A stretch of DNA of 50,431 nucleotides from a virus. Under the pieces are notes generated by a model. The model was not told the origin of the DNA, did not search any database, and worked only from the letters and a program-made list of their open reading frames with translations. A program made the translations under genes and the position numbers. The stretch spans positions 1 to 50,431 of IMG/VR virus record IMGVR_UViG_3300006749_000018; one strand, given 5' to 3'. Below are positions 1 to 8,424 of the stretch, one piece after another; the first letter of the stretch is position 1, and each line of letters starts with the position of its first letter.

Positions 1-1948
1 CTACATCATGTTGTTCTGTGTGCAGGTAATATTCTGTTCCTCCAGTTAATCTTTGTGACCATCTATCACTTGATTCATCCCAGTATAGTAAAGCATTAGT
101 AGCTGTTCCTCTTTCTACTTCAATACCTGAGTCTTCACTAGGTGTACCAGTTTCATTACTATTAAGAGTAATTATATTATCTTCTATTAATACAACTTCA
201 GAGTTTTTAGTTGTTTGACTTCCTGATACAATCAAATCACCTTGAATAGTTACTGCTCCACTAAAGTGTGCAGTACCATTTACATCTAGGTTATGTGTAG
301 GAACTGATAGCTCATTTGCAGGATTAATAAGAAGTGCACCGGTACCACTATTGTTACTTCCTAATAGTTTAAATAAAGCAGCTGTTTTGTATGCACCAGA
401 TCCGTTACCTTTATTTAAAGATAAACTCATTATAGAATCTTGATTAGATGCATCATACATTCTACTATAGAACCCAGCATAACTTATGTCTGCTGTATCA
501 GCACTACCCATTGCATTTCTACCCCTAAATTCAAGAACACCTAAAGAGTCACTATCTGCAACAGCACCTGCATTTCTATAAAGCACTAAGTCAGGACCTG
601 ATCCTGCAGAAGTTGCTCTACTTTCTAATATTATATTTTCTGAAGTTGAATTAGATATAGATTTAATAACCGGAGCGTCTGTACCAGAAGCTGTACCAAC
701 AGTAAGTTGGCTTTGAATAGATACGTCATCTGGCAATCCTACTGTTATAGTATCACCTGATACGCTTGTCTCAACCTCAGCTGATGTACCTGATATAGTA
801 AGTGTATCTGTACCAAGTACTACACCATTATCTGTTCCTGAGTCAGCTGCAATATCTAATGTTGTAGATACTGATTGAGATCCTACTGCTGTTAATTGAC
901 CTTGTTTATTTACAGTAAATGTTGGTATACTACTACTACTACCATAACTACCAACTTGAGCATTTGTTAATTGATCATCAAGATCAATACTTATACTTTG
1001 AGAACTTGCTGTAGTTGTGATTCCTGTATCACCACTTATTGTTAATGATTGTGAATCTAAATCAACAGATCCTGTTCCACTATCACCTGCTATATCAAGA
1101 TCCTCTGCAGTAATAGCTTCATTAATTCTATCATCAATAGCAGCTGATGTCATCAAGCTTGTATCATTATCTGCAAATGATTCACCAGATGTTTGTACTG
1201 CTGATATAGCTACACTGTCTAATGTTAAACTACCTGTAATAGTAACACCATTCGTTGTGGTTGTAAATTTTTGTGAATTTTGATAATATATTCTTACACC
1301 TGTATCACCAGCTTGAATTAAATCACCATTAGAGTTATGTATTCTATGATTAGGCGCAAACAAGTCTAAGTTACTGCTACCTTGAATTCTTAAAGTTCCT
1401 CCAGAAGTATCATTAAAAATCCTATTACCATTTGTATAAGTTCCTCCAAATGATATTACACCAACATCTGTAGGTGTACCAGTATTTGTGGTTGTTGTTG
1501 GTAATTGTATGCTTTTCTGTACAACTATATTAGTTGTTCCCGTTGTATTACCATTAGCTAAAACTTCTGATAATGTATCTACTGTATCTACTTGTGCATC
1601 TACATATGCTTTAATTTGAGATGTTGTAGCTAAACCTGTACTATCACTTGAAACAGCTTGCGTAACAATGTCTAATACAGTATCACCTTCTAAACCATTT
1701 GTAATAGTTAACTGATTTGGTGTAGTTGTTGTAATACTTGTAATATCACCAGGAGCTAAGGCTTTCCAAAAAGTTGCATCATATGCACCGGATGCTTTTG
1801 TATATACAAATACAGTTTTAGATGCACCAGAATTATAATATACTTGACCTTGTACAGGACTTGTAGGTGCAGTACCTAAAGAGTGAATTACTGCATTCTG
1901 TAACTCATTTTGTTCTAAACTTATACTTGATAAATGTTTTATTGCCAT
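1..1948 (-). CDS. Long tail fibre / receptor-binding structural protein, 3' end outside window
   Basis: Open frame from ATG at 1948 to the left edge with no stop, 649 codons visible. The product is rich in Ser, Thr, Gly, Asp and Asn, with no membrane segment. It has repeat blocks: LDIAGDSGTGS..LTISGDTG near residue 300 and LDIAADSGTDNG..LTISGTS near residue 370. A segment near residues 600-640 (EDSGIEVERGT then LLYWDESSDRW) is typical of long fibres of marine myoviruses and podoviruses. The N-terminus (GTAPTSPVQGQVYYNS) looks like a particle-attachment or fibre module. It follows the 168-aa virion-type gene by 12 nt and is last in the structural arm. The missing C-terminus may lie at the other end of the window (49487-50431). 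Fibre identity is fairly sure; its receptor is unknown. Confidence 0.8.
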   Translation of the reverse strand, partial: MAIKHLSSISLEQNELQNAVIHSLGTAPTSPVQGQVYYNSGASKTVFVYTKASGAYDATFWKALAPGDITSITTTTPNQLTITNGLEGDTVLDIVTQAVSSDSTGLATTSQIKAYVDAQVDTVDTLSEVLANGNTTGTTNIVVQKSIQLPTTTTNTGTPTDVGVISFGGTYTNGNRIFNDTSGGTLRIQGSSNLDLFAPNHRIHNSNGDLIQAGDTGVRIYYQNSQKFTTTTNGVTITGSLTLDSVAISAVQTSGESFADNDTSLMTSAAIDDRINEAITAEDLDIAGDSGTGSVDLDSQSLTISGDTGITTTASSQSISIDLDDQLTNAQVGSYGSSSSIPTFTVNKQGQLTAVGSQSVSTTLDIAADSGTDNGVVLGTDTLTISGTSAEVETSVSGDTITVGLPDDVSIQSQLTVGTASGTDAPVIKSISNSTSENIILESRATSAGSGPDLVLYRNAGAVADSDSLGVLEFRGRNAMGSADTADISYAGFYSRMYDASNQDSIMSLSLNKGNGSGAYKTAALFKLLGSNNSGTGALLINPANELSVPTHNLDVNGTAHFSGAVTIQGDLIVSGSQTTKNSEVVLIEDNIITLNSNETGTPSEDSGIEVERGTATNALLYWDESSDRWSQRLTGGTEYYLHTEQHDV

Positions 1949-1960
1949 AACTGTTTAATT

Positions 1961-2467
1961 TTAATTTAAATAAGCTTTACCACTAAATGATGCTTCAAAT
2001 GTAATTGTCACTTGATTAGGACTATCATATGCTACACTACCAACAACTACATTATTACCTGAGTCTACTACTGTAACAGACGGGAATTTTCCTAGTCCGT
2101 GTACAATGACCCATGTATTAGAAGCTGCACTTTGATTGTGAACATATGTATCTGCATCATTAGCTGCATTAACTATTGTTTGTAAATTAACTACACAGTT
2201 GGTTTCTGTAGGTAGTGGATCTGTGCAAGGCTCATCCTTAACTGACATAACTTCAAATGGTGCAATAAATTTGCCTTCTTCATTTGTAGGATAAGCTTCT
2301 TGAGCCCTCCATTTACTATTCCAATCACATATCTCTTTTTTAATTATAGTTGATTCTAGATCTGTCAAACAACAAGGAGTTATGCCATATCTTTTTGACA
2401 TAAAATTTTTGTATGCTTGTTCAGCAAACTTTTGATGTTTTTCTATAACTTCAACTTCTGAGTACAT
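1961..2467 (-). CDS. Virion-associated protein with fibre-type C-terminal beta domain
   Basis: 168 aa. The N-terminal ~60 residues are helical and charged and contain a CC pair. The last ~55 residues (WVIVHGLGKFPSVTVVDS through GKAYLN) match a short beta domain often found at the end of phage tail and fibre proteins. The gene lies directly before the long fibre, and its ATG overlaps the stop of the preceding 40-aa zinc protein as TAATG. A role as adaptor between tail and fibre is inferred from position and from the C-terminal domain; no enzyme motif is present. Confidence 0.65.
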   Translation of the reverse strand: MYSEVEVIEKHQKFAEQAYKNFMSKRYGITPCCLTDLESTIIKKEICDWNSKWRAQEAYPTNEEGKFIAPFEVMSVKDEPCTDPLPTETNCVVNLQTIVNAANDADTYVHNQSAASNTWVIVHGLGKFPSVTVVDSGNNVVVGSVAYDSPNQVTITFEASFSGKAYLN

Positions 2468-2589
2468 TATTGTTTTTGAGTTTTATTATTATATTCAGTT
2501 AAACACATCTTGCAAACTGTGCTGCCATCTTTTGCTATTGCTTTTTGACAACCACAGGATATTGGTTTATTGCAATTTTTACAGTTCAT
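2467..2589 (-). CDS. Small zinc-finger-like protein, 40 aa
   Basis: A 40-codon frame with ATG at 2589 and TAA at 2467-2469. It begins 4 nt after the preceding gene and ends in a TAATG overlap with the next start. The product is dense in cysteine: CKNC near the N-terminus, CGC in the middle and CKMC near the C-terminus, a spacing that could bind one zinc ion. Perfect packing between two genes and the Cys pattern support a real gene. Function unknown; it may be a virion assembly or regulatory peptide. Confidence 0.6.
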   Translation of the reverse strand: MNCKNCNKPISCGCQKAIAKDGSTVCKMCLTEYNNKTQKQ

Positions 2590-2593
2590 TTTT

Positions 2594-3130
2594 CTAACAT
2601 ATTATTTTACTTAGTAATTTTTCTGCATAGTTATATAATTCCATCCCTTTTTTAGGATTAGTACAATACTCTACTTCTGCTACTGCGGCATCAATTAGAG
2701 TTTTAATATAATTCATTTGTCTTAGCAAGTCTTCCCTTTCACTGCTAGGTTCACAAGGTTTGACATCTATGTCACACAATTTATTATAGTAAGTAGTAAG
2801 AAGATTTGTTACTCTCAAATGATTATATTCTACATATACTTTGTCATTAGGAGAAACACTGTATCTGATAACATAAACGCCATCAGGTAATTTCATACGC
2901 TTTGTGCCACAATCAACTTTTTGAAGTGCAAGAACACACGCATTTAAACAAAGATCAAATTCATGATCAACTTTTATTAATACGGGAGCAGTAAACCCAG
3001 GCATTGTAATTAATAATTCACTACAATCTACATTTAATTTTTTAGTATATTGACTTGTATCTTTGACACATAAGACTTCACAATTACTAACCGTAGGTAC
3101 TTCTAAGCTTAAAATATGTTTTTCTGCCAT
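2594..3130 (-). CDS. Conserved phage structural-module protein, cysteine-rich
   Basis: 178 aa with ten cysteines. The N-terminal ~120 residues look like a beta domain (LPDGVYVIRYSVSPNDKVYVEYN), followed by a helical C-terminus containing KGMELYNYAEKLLSK. Similar proteins occur in the head-tail region of Bacteroidota phages, from family memory. Position between the connector-type genes and the fibre suggests a tail or neck component. It starts a transcription segment downstream of the hairpin terminator at 3210-3231. No catalytic motif is seen; function unproven. Confidence 0.6.
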   Translation of the reverse strand: MAEKHILSLEVPTVSNCEVLCVKDTSQYTKKLNVDCSELLITMPGFTAPVLIKVDHEFDLCLNACVLALQKVDCGTKRMKLPDGVYVIRYSVSPNDKVYVEYNHLRVTNLLTTYYNKLCDIDVKPCEPSSEREDLLRQMNYIKTLIDAAVAEVEYCTNPKKGMELYNYAEKLLSKIIC

Positions 3131-3200
3131 TATATATATGTATTTAGTCCGGAATAACTACACTACAACAATAATATACAAAATTAATCATACAATATAA

Positions 3201-3231
3201 AATAAAAAAGACAGGACTTTTAGGTCCTGCC
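3201..3231 (-). terminator. Intrinsic terminator after the 404-aa structural gene
   Basis: GACAGGAC (3210-3217) pairs with GTCCTGCC (3224-3231) around a 6-nt loop. Read on the minus strand the stem is followed by a T-rich run (A's at 3204-3209). It lies 38 nt beyond the stop of the 3269-4483 gene. Confidence 0.85.
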
Positions 3232-3268
3232 TTTCTTAAAATAATATGAAATCTACTTAAATTATATA

Positions 3269-4483
3269 TTAAGCATCTGGTGTTTCAATCTTAACCATGT
3301 TCTTCACGTCATTAGCTAAAGTTTCAACCCTAGTCATTAGGACATCCATTTTACTAATTAGATCTGAATCTGAACACTTAACAAAAATTTCATATAGATA
3401 TTGATCATTATCAAAAGTTCCTGTAGGATTATTAAATCTTGGAACACTGTGTTGAATATAATAAGATCTGTATAAAGCTGATCTATCTACAGCTGCTAAA
3501 ATCTTATCTGATCCTTCAATCTCTCTAATTCTTGCGCTATCAATTGCTCCTTGACTAAATGGATTTTGTGCATAAGCTTCAGATAACAATACTTTTCTTA
3601 GTACTGTTTCTCCAACTGTCTGCTGCATTTTACCAGGAGTTTTTGCAGATGTACCACATGAATCACATGGGTCACCTTTCATGTCAACAAATGACAACTC
3701 AACTGATAAAGGCTCTTTTCCATAGAAGTCTCTTGTATCAAATGATGCATTTCCAAATGTACTCTCAACATAAGCAGCTTCAACTTTAAGTGTAGCTGAT
3801 ACATTATCTGATACTGGATCTGTACTTGCAGTATATGCACCAGAAACTCCAGCATCTAATACTTGAGAAATAGTTTTAGTAGCATTACTACCGTTTGTGT
3901 TTATTACAACACCACCACCCGTAGCTTCTTGAATAAAAGGTTTTACAACTGGATCAGCTAATAACATTCTACCAATTGTAGCTAGAGCTACAGCTGGATC
4001 AACGTGAGTCTGACCATCTGCACAACATACTGAACCACTGTCTCCAATAGCGTATATGTTTTTATTTAAGAATCTTAGAGCAGGTGATCCTTTTATATCT
4101 ACTCTTACATATTGTGTTTCACCACATGGGGAACAATCTTTACCGATTGATACCTGAGCCGTAGCTTTTACTGGGTTAACACATGCACCTTTCCAAAGAG
4201 CGTTAATATACTTTGGATTGATACCTTTAGACTTTACAGATTCAGAGTAACCTCCATGTCCTGGATTGTTACCAATAGAGTCTGCTGTCTGATAATTTCC
4301 TTGAACTAGGTATAATAGACCGTTGTTACCAAGTGAACCATTTGCAGTTGCAATAGTTTGCCAGTCACTACTATCTACTAATCCTAATGTTCCTGCTGGT
4401 AAAGCTGAAGTCGCTGTGTTAGCGGTTGCATCAACTTCTGCAACAACAAAGCTTTTTACAAAAGCGTGATTAAAATAAGCCAT
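3269..4483 (-). CDS. Major tail/neck structural protein candidate
   Basis: 404 aa, no signal peptide or membrane segment. Starts MAYFNHAFVKSFVVAEVD, a start resembling structural proteins of Bacteroidota phages. Three Cys clusters (CSPCG, CC, CDSCG) are unusual for a cytoplasmic virion protein and may bind metal or form disulfides. The C-terminal ~40 residues (SKMDVLMTRVETLANDVKNM) look like a coiled coil. It has its own leader of about 100 nt and a strong terminator behind it, which suggests an abundant product. It follows the connector-type gene 4583-5287. It could be a tail hub, nozzle or head-fibre protein; the sequence does not decide. Confidence 0.6.
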   Translation of the reverse strand: MAYFNHAFVKSFVVAEVDATANTATSALPAGTLGLVDSSDWQTIATANGSLGNNGLLYLVQGNYQTADSIGNNPGHGGYSESVKSKGINPKYINALWKGACVNPVKATAQVSIGKDCSPCGETQYVRVDIKGSPALRFLNKNIYAIGDSGSVCCADGQTHVDPAVALATIGRMLLADPVVKPFIQEATGGGVVINTNGSNATKTISQVLDAGVSGAYTASTDPVSDNVSATLKVEAAYVESTFGNASFDTRDFYGKEPLSVELSFVDMKGDPCDSCGTSAKTPGKMQQTVGETVLRKVLLSEAYAQNPFSQGAIDSARIREIEGSDKILAAVDRSALYRSYYIQHSVPRFNNPTGTFDNDQYLYEIFVKCSDSDLISKMDVLMTRVETLANDVKNMVKIETPDA

Positions 4484-4582
4484 AATAAATTGTTTTTAAA
4501 GTTTATAAATAAAATTAATAAATGTATACCTTCTTAGGTATATAAATAATATACAAAATATTTCACTAATAACAAACTAATG

Positions 4583-5287
4583 TTAATTAGATCGTTCAGC
4601 AGATTGCATGCCTCTTTGCATCTGTATAACATTCTCTATGTCACCAGCAATGAGTGCTGCAGCTTCATCTATAATTAACTCTACAATGTCATCTCTGAAC
4701 TCACTTTCAACATTAGTTGAAGTGGTTGTTCCATCTTGTGGATTTACACATCCAGGAATTTGTATAGTAATTGGTTTTCTATAATACGTTAGTGTTGGTC
4801 TGGTAATAGAAAAATCACTTGCTCTATATATTCTAACTGTATTATTTATAAATGTTGCTATAGTTTCTGCCCATTCAAAATCCGGTTTCTTTAACGGATC
4901 TCTTAATATTAAATCAATATTTGCTTCTTCTACTAGATAGACTGTCATAGAATAAGGCTCCTTACAGCATTCTGATTTTGCTTTTGTACTGAGCCTTTTA
5001 TATTCTAAATAGTTATCTGGTAATCCATTAGCTTCAAAATAATTATCATTTTCTGAGCCTGATAGATTTGTTTCTGTTAAAAGTACACTAAGATCATCTA
5101 TACGTCTTTGAGAACCTTCATCACCTTCTTTAAACTGGTTCATACCATGAAGTTGTCTTCTTGTCCATTGTAGTGCAGCTTTATTGAAAGCTTCAATTAT
5201 CTGCCAACATTCTAGGTTATCAAAGTCATTACTAGAGAGCTTGTTTAGTCTCTGTCTAAGTTTAATTTGTATGAGATCATTAGTCAT
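4583..5287 (-). CDS. Head-tail connector (crAss-like ring/adaptor-type) protein
   Basis: 234 aa, largely helical. Features that recall the connector/ring protein family of crAss-like phages are the N-terminal LIQIKLRQRLNKLSSNDFDN, the ECWQIIEAFNKAALQWTRRQ helix, LRDPLKKPDFEW, and the C-terminal DDIVELIIDEAAALIAGDIE. The gene lies after portal, scaffold and capsid, where a connector is expected, and is 11 nt behind the 339-aa gene, so the two are probably co-transcribed. The family match is from memory of the motif pattern, without alignment. Confidence 0.6.
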   Translation of the reverse strand: MTNDLIQIKLRQRLNKLSSNDFDNLECWQIIEAFNKAALQWTRRQLHGMNQFKEGDEGSQRRIDDLSVLLTETNLSGSENDNYFEANGLPDNYLEYKRLSTKAKSECCKEPYSMTVYLVEEANIDLILRDPLKKPDFEWAETIATFINNTVRIYRASDFSITRPTLTYYRKPITIQIPGCVNPQDGTTTSTNVESEFRDDIVELIIDEAAALIAGDIENVIQMQRGMQSAERSN

Positions 5288-5298
5288 ATTTTAATTTT

Positions 5299-6318
5299 TT
5301 AAGCGTTCCAATATGGTTCAACCTTTTCTAGTAAGCTAGTAAGTGCTTCTTCATTTTCTGGATTCTTTAAAAATGCAACACATTCATCAGGTCTTTTTCC
5401 TAATTTAACACTACTATCTAAAGTCTCTATCCATCCATTAGCTTTAGTAGTTATAAATTTATAATATAGACAATCTTTAACTAGTGCTCTAATTTTAAGA
5501 TCTTCCATTTTTGACCTAGCTGCATCTATAAATGTTTGTGTTGCTCTTTTCTTATTAGACTCAGAGCCTTCACCATTTATATACATATCCATGTTCTCAT
5601 AAACAACATCATTAGAAATGCTTGTTGTATATTGAGTACTTTCTACATCTACTACTTTAGCTACGTATCTTAGTTTTGTTGGATTTTTGTCATATAATTT
5701 TTGTAGTTCTACAATAGCTCTGTTTCTTAGTTTGCTGAATTCAGTTCTAGTTGAAACAGTTTCCTCTACAGTGTCTAAATAAAATTTAGGTGCATCACCT
5801 GATGTCTTAGCATCCTTAAGAGATTTTGCTACAATTGAGAATCCCCCTGCCTTAATAGCATAAAGTTTTACTAAATCATAAGGGTCATTGTAAGGATCTA
5901 AAAATACGGGATCATTACCACATTTTATACTTATTCTTGACCAAAACTTATCATTGTCTGGTTTTAATAAAGTAAGCTTGTTCCAAAACTCTTTGTCTTC
6001 AGGATCTACAACATTAGCTGCTAGATCTTTTTCTAATTGTGAAACAACTGATCTAATTTCTTTTATTTTCTGTTCTCTTTCAGCTACAGCCAGTTTTTTA
6101 ACTTCTGGTGCAAACTCATTAAGACCAGTTACATATCTCTTAACTCCATTTATTTCTAAACAGGCTAAGCTTTCTTCATGATAAACACCATCATGTAAGG
6201 CCATTCCATAATTTTCTAATCCCATATTGCTTTTGCTAGGATTAAAGTATGGGCGTACAGCAATACTACTATTTTGTTTGGTTTGCTGATACTTTTCTAC
6301 TATTGTATAATCACTCAT
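5299..6318 (-). CDS. Conserved structural protein of the head/neck module
   Basis: 339 aa, mixed charge, mostly helical, no catalytic motif. A Lys/Glu-rich helix around residues 70-105 may be a coiled coil. The segment CGNDPVFLDPYNDPYDLVKLYAIKAGGF (about residues 133-160) looks like a conserved core. Encoded between the small 86-aa head gene and the connector-type gene, a place that in crAss-like phages holds virion proteins. An exact role is not inferable. Confidence 0.55.
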   Translation of the reverse strand: MSDYTIVEKYQQTKQNSSIAVRPYFNPSKSNMGLENYGMALHDGVYHEESLACLEINGVKRYVTGLNEFAPEVKKLAVAEREQKIKEIRSVVSQLEKDLAANVVDPEDKEFWNKLTLLKPDNDKFWSRISIKCGNDPVFLDPYNDPYDLVKLYAIKAGGFSIVAKSLKDAKTSGDAPKFYLDTVEETVSTRTEFSKLRNRAIVELQKLYDKNPTKLRYVAKVVDVESTQYTTSISNDVVYENMDMYINGEGSESNKKRATQTFIDAARSKMEDLKIRALVKDCLYYKFITTKANGWIETLDSSVKLGKRPDECVAFLKNPENEEALTSLLEKVEPYWNA

Positions 6319-6387
6319 TTTTATTGGTTTTTAAAATTAATATTCAACTCAAAAGTACATAATTATGTACATTCTTAAAATATCTAA

Positions 6388-6407
6388 TGCTGAGCCTAAG
6401 CCCAGCA
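6388..6407 (-). terminator. Hairpin, possible weak terminator after the 86-aa gene
   Basis: TGCTGAGCC and GGCCCAGCA-like arms pair with one mismatch around a short loop. On the minus strand only a broken T tract follows; a clean T6 lies on the plus side. It may attenuate rather than stop transcription toward 6318. Confidence 0.4.
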
Positions 6408-6420
6408 CAAGTTTTTTGAG

Positions 6421-6681
6421 TTACGCTGTAACTATTTTTAATGCTCCTGCAGTATGATAAATATCACCATTGACTAGACCTGCAGTTTTAGCTGCAGCAT
6501 TGTTTGCATGATTTCTTGCTAAAAGTGCAGCATTACTAACTTTAGATATAGGGCCAACAACTTTGTTGACTTCTGCTATAACCTCATTAACATGCGCATA
6601 TCTTGCTAAACCATGTTCAGCTCTTGGTGCTTTACCTAAAACAGAATCATCTACAACTTGCTTTACTTTTTTTATTGCCAT
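6421..6681 (-). CDS. Small capsid-module protein
   Basis: 86 aa, basic N-terminus (MAIKKVKQVVDD), a central helix with VNEVIAEVNKVVGPISKVSN, and a C-terminal beta motif GLVNGDIYHTAGALKIV that also appears at the end of other small proteins in Bacteroidota phage head modules. It is separated from the major capsid gene by a strong terminator and from the next gene by a hairpin, so it may be expressed at its own level. Possible head decoration or minor capsid protein; the role is inferred from position only. Confidence 0.55.
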   Translation of the reverse strand: MAIKKVKQVVDDSVLGKAPRAEHGLARYAHVNEVIAEVNKVVGPISKVSNAALLARNHANNAAAKTAGLVNGDIYHTAGALKIVTA

Positions 6682-6707
6682 GATATAATCTTTTTTACAG
6701 GTTAAAC

Positions 6708-6737
6708 AAAAAAAAGGAGGAGGGTTTAATCTCCTCC
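6708..6737 (-). terminator. Strong intrinsic terminator after the major capsid gene
   Basis: GGAGGAG (6716-6722) pairs with CTCCTCC (6731-6737) around an 8-nt loop. On the minus strand it is followed by eight T (A's at 6708-6715). It lies 14 nt past the capsid stop and partly insulates downstream genes from capsid-level transcription. Confidence 0.9.
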
Positions 6738-6750
6738 CTTTTAATTAATA

Positions 6751-8367
6751 TTAGAATGATCCTCCTGTAATTGGATTTCTCATTACAATTTTTAGAACTT
6801 TACTTGGATCTTTCACCCAGATAGCCGGCATGGTTTGAGTCATCATAACTCTATAACCATTAAAGTTACCAGTTGAAGCAAAACCTTGGTTTCTTCCCAT
6901 GTAGTCCATAGTACCATTTTGGTAGAACCACTTAAGTTGATTATCCCAAGATAACTTCAATAAGTGAATGTTATCATTTCCGTTCTCTGTTACATCAAAA
7001 ATAATGAAGCTGTAAGAACTTAATGGACGTCCGTCAATTAATGGGTTCTCAACATCATTAGTATGTAAGTTATCAAATGCTGGATTCAATACAAATTTAA
7101 CGTTAGCTAAGAATGGAATAGTAAAGCTTGTGTAAGCAAAACCAAAGTCTAGATCCATTCCAGAACCTTTAACAGCTCCAATATCAGAAGCATTTTGTAC
7201 TAAACCAGAACCATATACTTCATCAGCAATAGCTTTGTTGATCAACTGCATTCCACCAATACCTGTTTGTACAACAAGTGATCTTTGTGGATCTGGGCCT
7301 TTGAATTCAACTTTACCTTGGTAGAAGTTATATAATTCAGATTTGAACATATCAAGAGTGAAGGAAGATTTGTTATAAACTCTTTTAAATGAGTTATCTA
7401 ACTGAGACCATAGACCAACTGATAATCTAATATCATCTGGACCATCTTGTCTAATTCTACCACCTTTACCCCACATTAGGTAAGTTTCAATGTCATTAGC
7501 AACTTTGCTTAAGTGCGCAGCTTCTAGATTTGTAATGAAAGATCTAGTCAATTGACCGCTTTCAAATGCATCTCTAGCACCTGATTTACCCATGCTTGCT
7601 ACTAACTCTTCAATAGAGCTAACTGACATATTATCACCTGCACCAAAATTTCTCCAAATTTCAGTTACAGGAACTGTTCCGTCTGCATTCAATCCTCCTT
7701 TGATCATAAGATCAGCTCTAGAAGAAATTGAATAGTGTACGTGAGCTTCAGCTCCTCCTACAAAGTTGTAGAATTCTCTGAACCCTGAGCCAGCTTCAAT
7801 ATCACTGAATCTTTCACCATACTCTCCTCTTGCAGAACCTTTTCTAAAGAATTTAGTTCCTGAAGCTAAGTATTTGTTGTCTAAGATAGCAGCGCTATTA
7901 TTGTTGACTAATTGTACTGTGTAGATGAAACCATCACCTGCAGGGATAATATCATCTGCTGTGATGTAAAGTTCTAATCCGTTATACTTGTCATAAGTGA
8001 TAATATCACCATGTCCAAATGCACGTTTAGATAATTTTACTTTAAAGGTAGTTCCATCAATACCTTTAGAAGCGTTTGAAGACTCAATGTCTGCCACTAT
8101 AAATGGTAGATCTTGAGCTACTGGAGTTTGCCATTTGTACTCGCCTCTAGCGTTGTCCACAAGAATTGTATTCTTTCCACCAAATGAAGCCATTTGATAT
8201 AGGGGCATTTCAACTTTTTGAGTCATTGCCCATAAATCAACTGGACCTAGATCCTGAGGTTCTGCTGAACCTAGCATCGCTGTCAAGTGATAAGAATCAA
8301 TGTGAGAACTTGCTTTGTAGCTTGTATCCCTTAGGAAAATTCCATTGTTTAAAACTGGAGTTGCCAT
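6751..8367 (-). CDS. Major capsid protein, HK97-fold crAss-like
   Basis: 538 aa, within the size range of crAss-like major capsid proteins. Evidence is position (terminase, portal, scaffold, capsid order), absence of enzyme motifs, a start MATPVLNNGIFLRDTSYK, and a C-terminus VMMTQTMPAIWVKDPSKV then LKIVMRNPITGGSF that resembles capsid proteins of Bacteroidota phages. It forms the icosahedral shell with the portal and scaffold encoded upstream. It is followed at once by the strongest terminator of the window, as expected for the most abundant virion protein. No separate protease domain is seen in it or beside it. Confidence 0.82.
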   Translation of the reverse strand: MATPVLNNGIFLRDTSYKASSHIDSYHLTAMLGSAEPQDLGPVDLWAMTQKVEMPLYQMASFGGKNTILVDNARGEYKWQTPVAQDLPFIVADIESSNASKGIDGTTFKVKLSKRAFGHGDIITYDKYNGLELYITADDIIPAGDGFIYTVQLVNNNSAAILDNKYLASGTKFFRKGSARGEYGERFSDIEAGSGFREFYNFVGGAEAHVHYSISSRADLMIKGGLNADGTVPVTEIWRNFGAGDNMSVSSIEELVASMGKSGARDAFESGQLTRSFITNLEAAHLSKVANDIETYLMWGKGGRIRQDGPDDIRLSVGLWSQLDNSFKRVYNKSSFTLDMFKSELYNFYQGKVEFKGPDPQRSLVVQTGIGGMQLINKAIADEVYGSGLVQNASDIGAVKGSGMDLDFGFAYTSFTIPFLANVKFVLNPAFDNLHTNDVENPLIDGRPLSSYSFIIFDVTENGNDNIHLLKLSWDNQLKWFYQNGTMDYMGRNQGFASTGNFNGYRVMMTQTMPAIWVKDPSKVLKIVMRNPITGGSF

Positions 8368-8424
8368 AATTGATTGTAGTTTTTAATAGTTAATAATTAA
8401 TGTTAAATGTAAATATAAAAATTC

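Noticed and set aside
6355-6370. Perfect 16-nt palindrome GTACATAATTATGTAC before the 339-aa gene
   Set aside because: About one or two such AT-rich palindromes are expected by chance in 50 kb, and no second copy was found.
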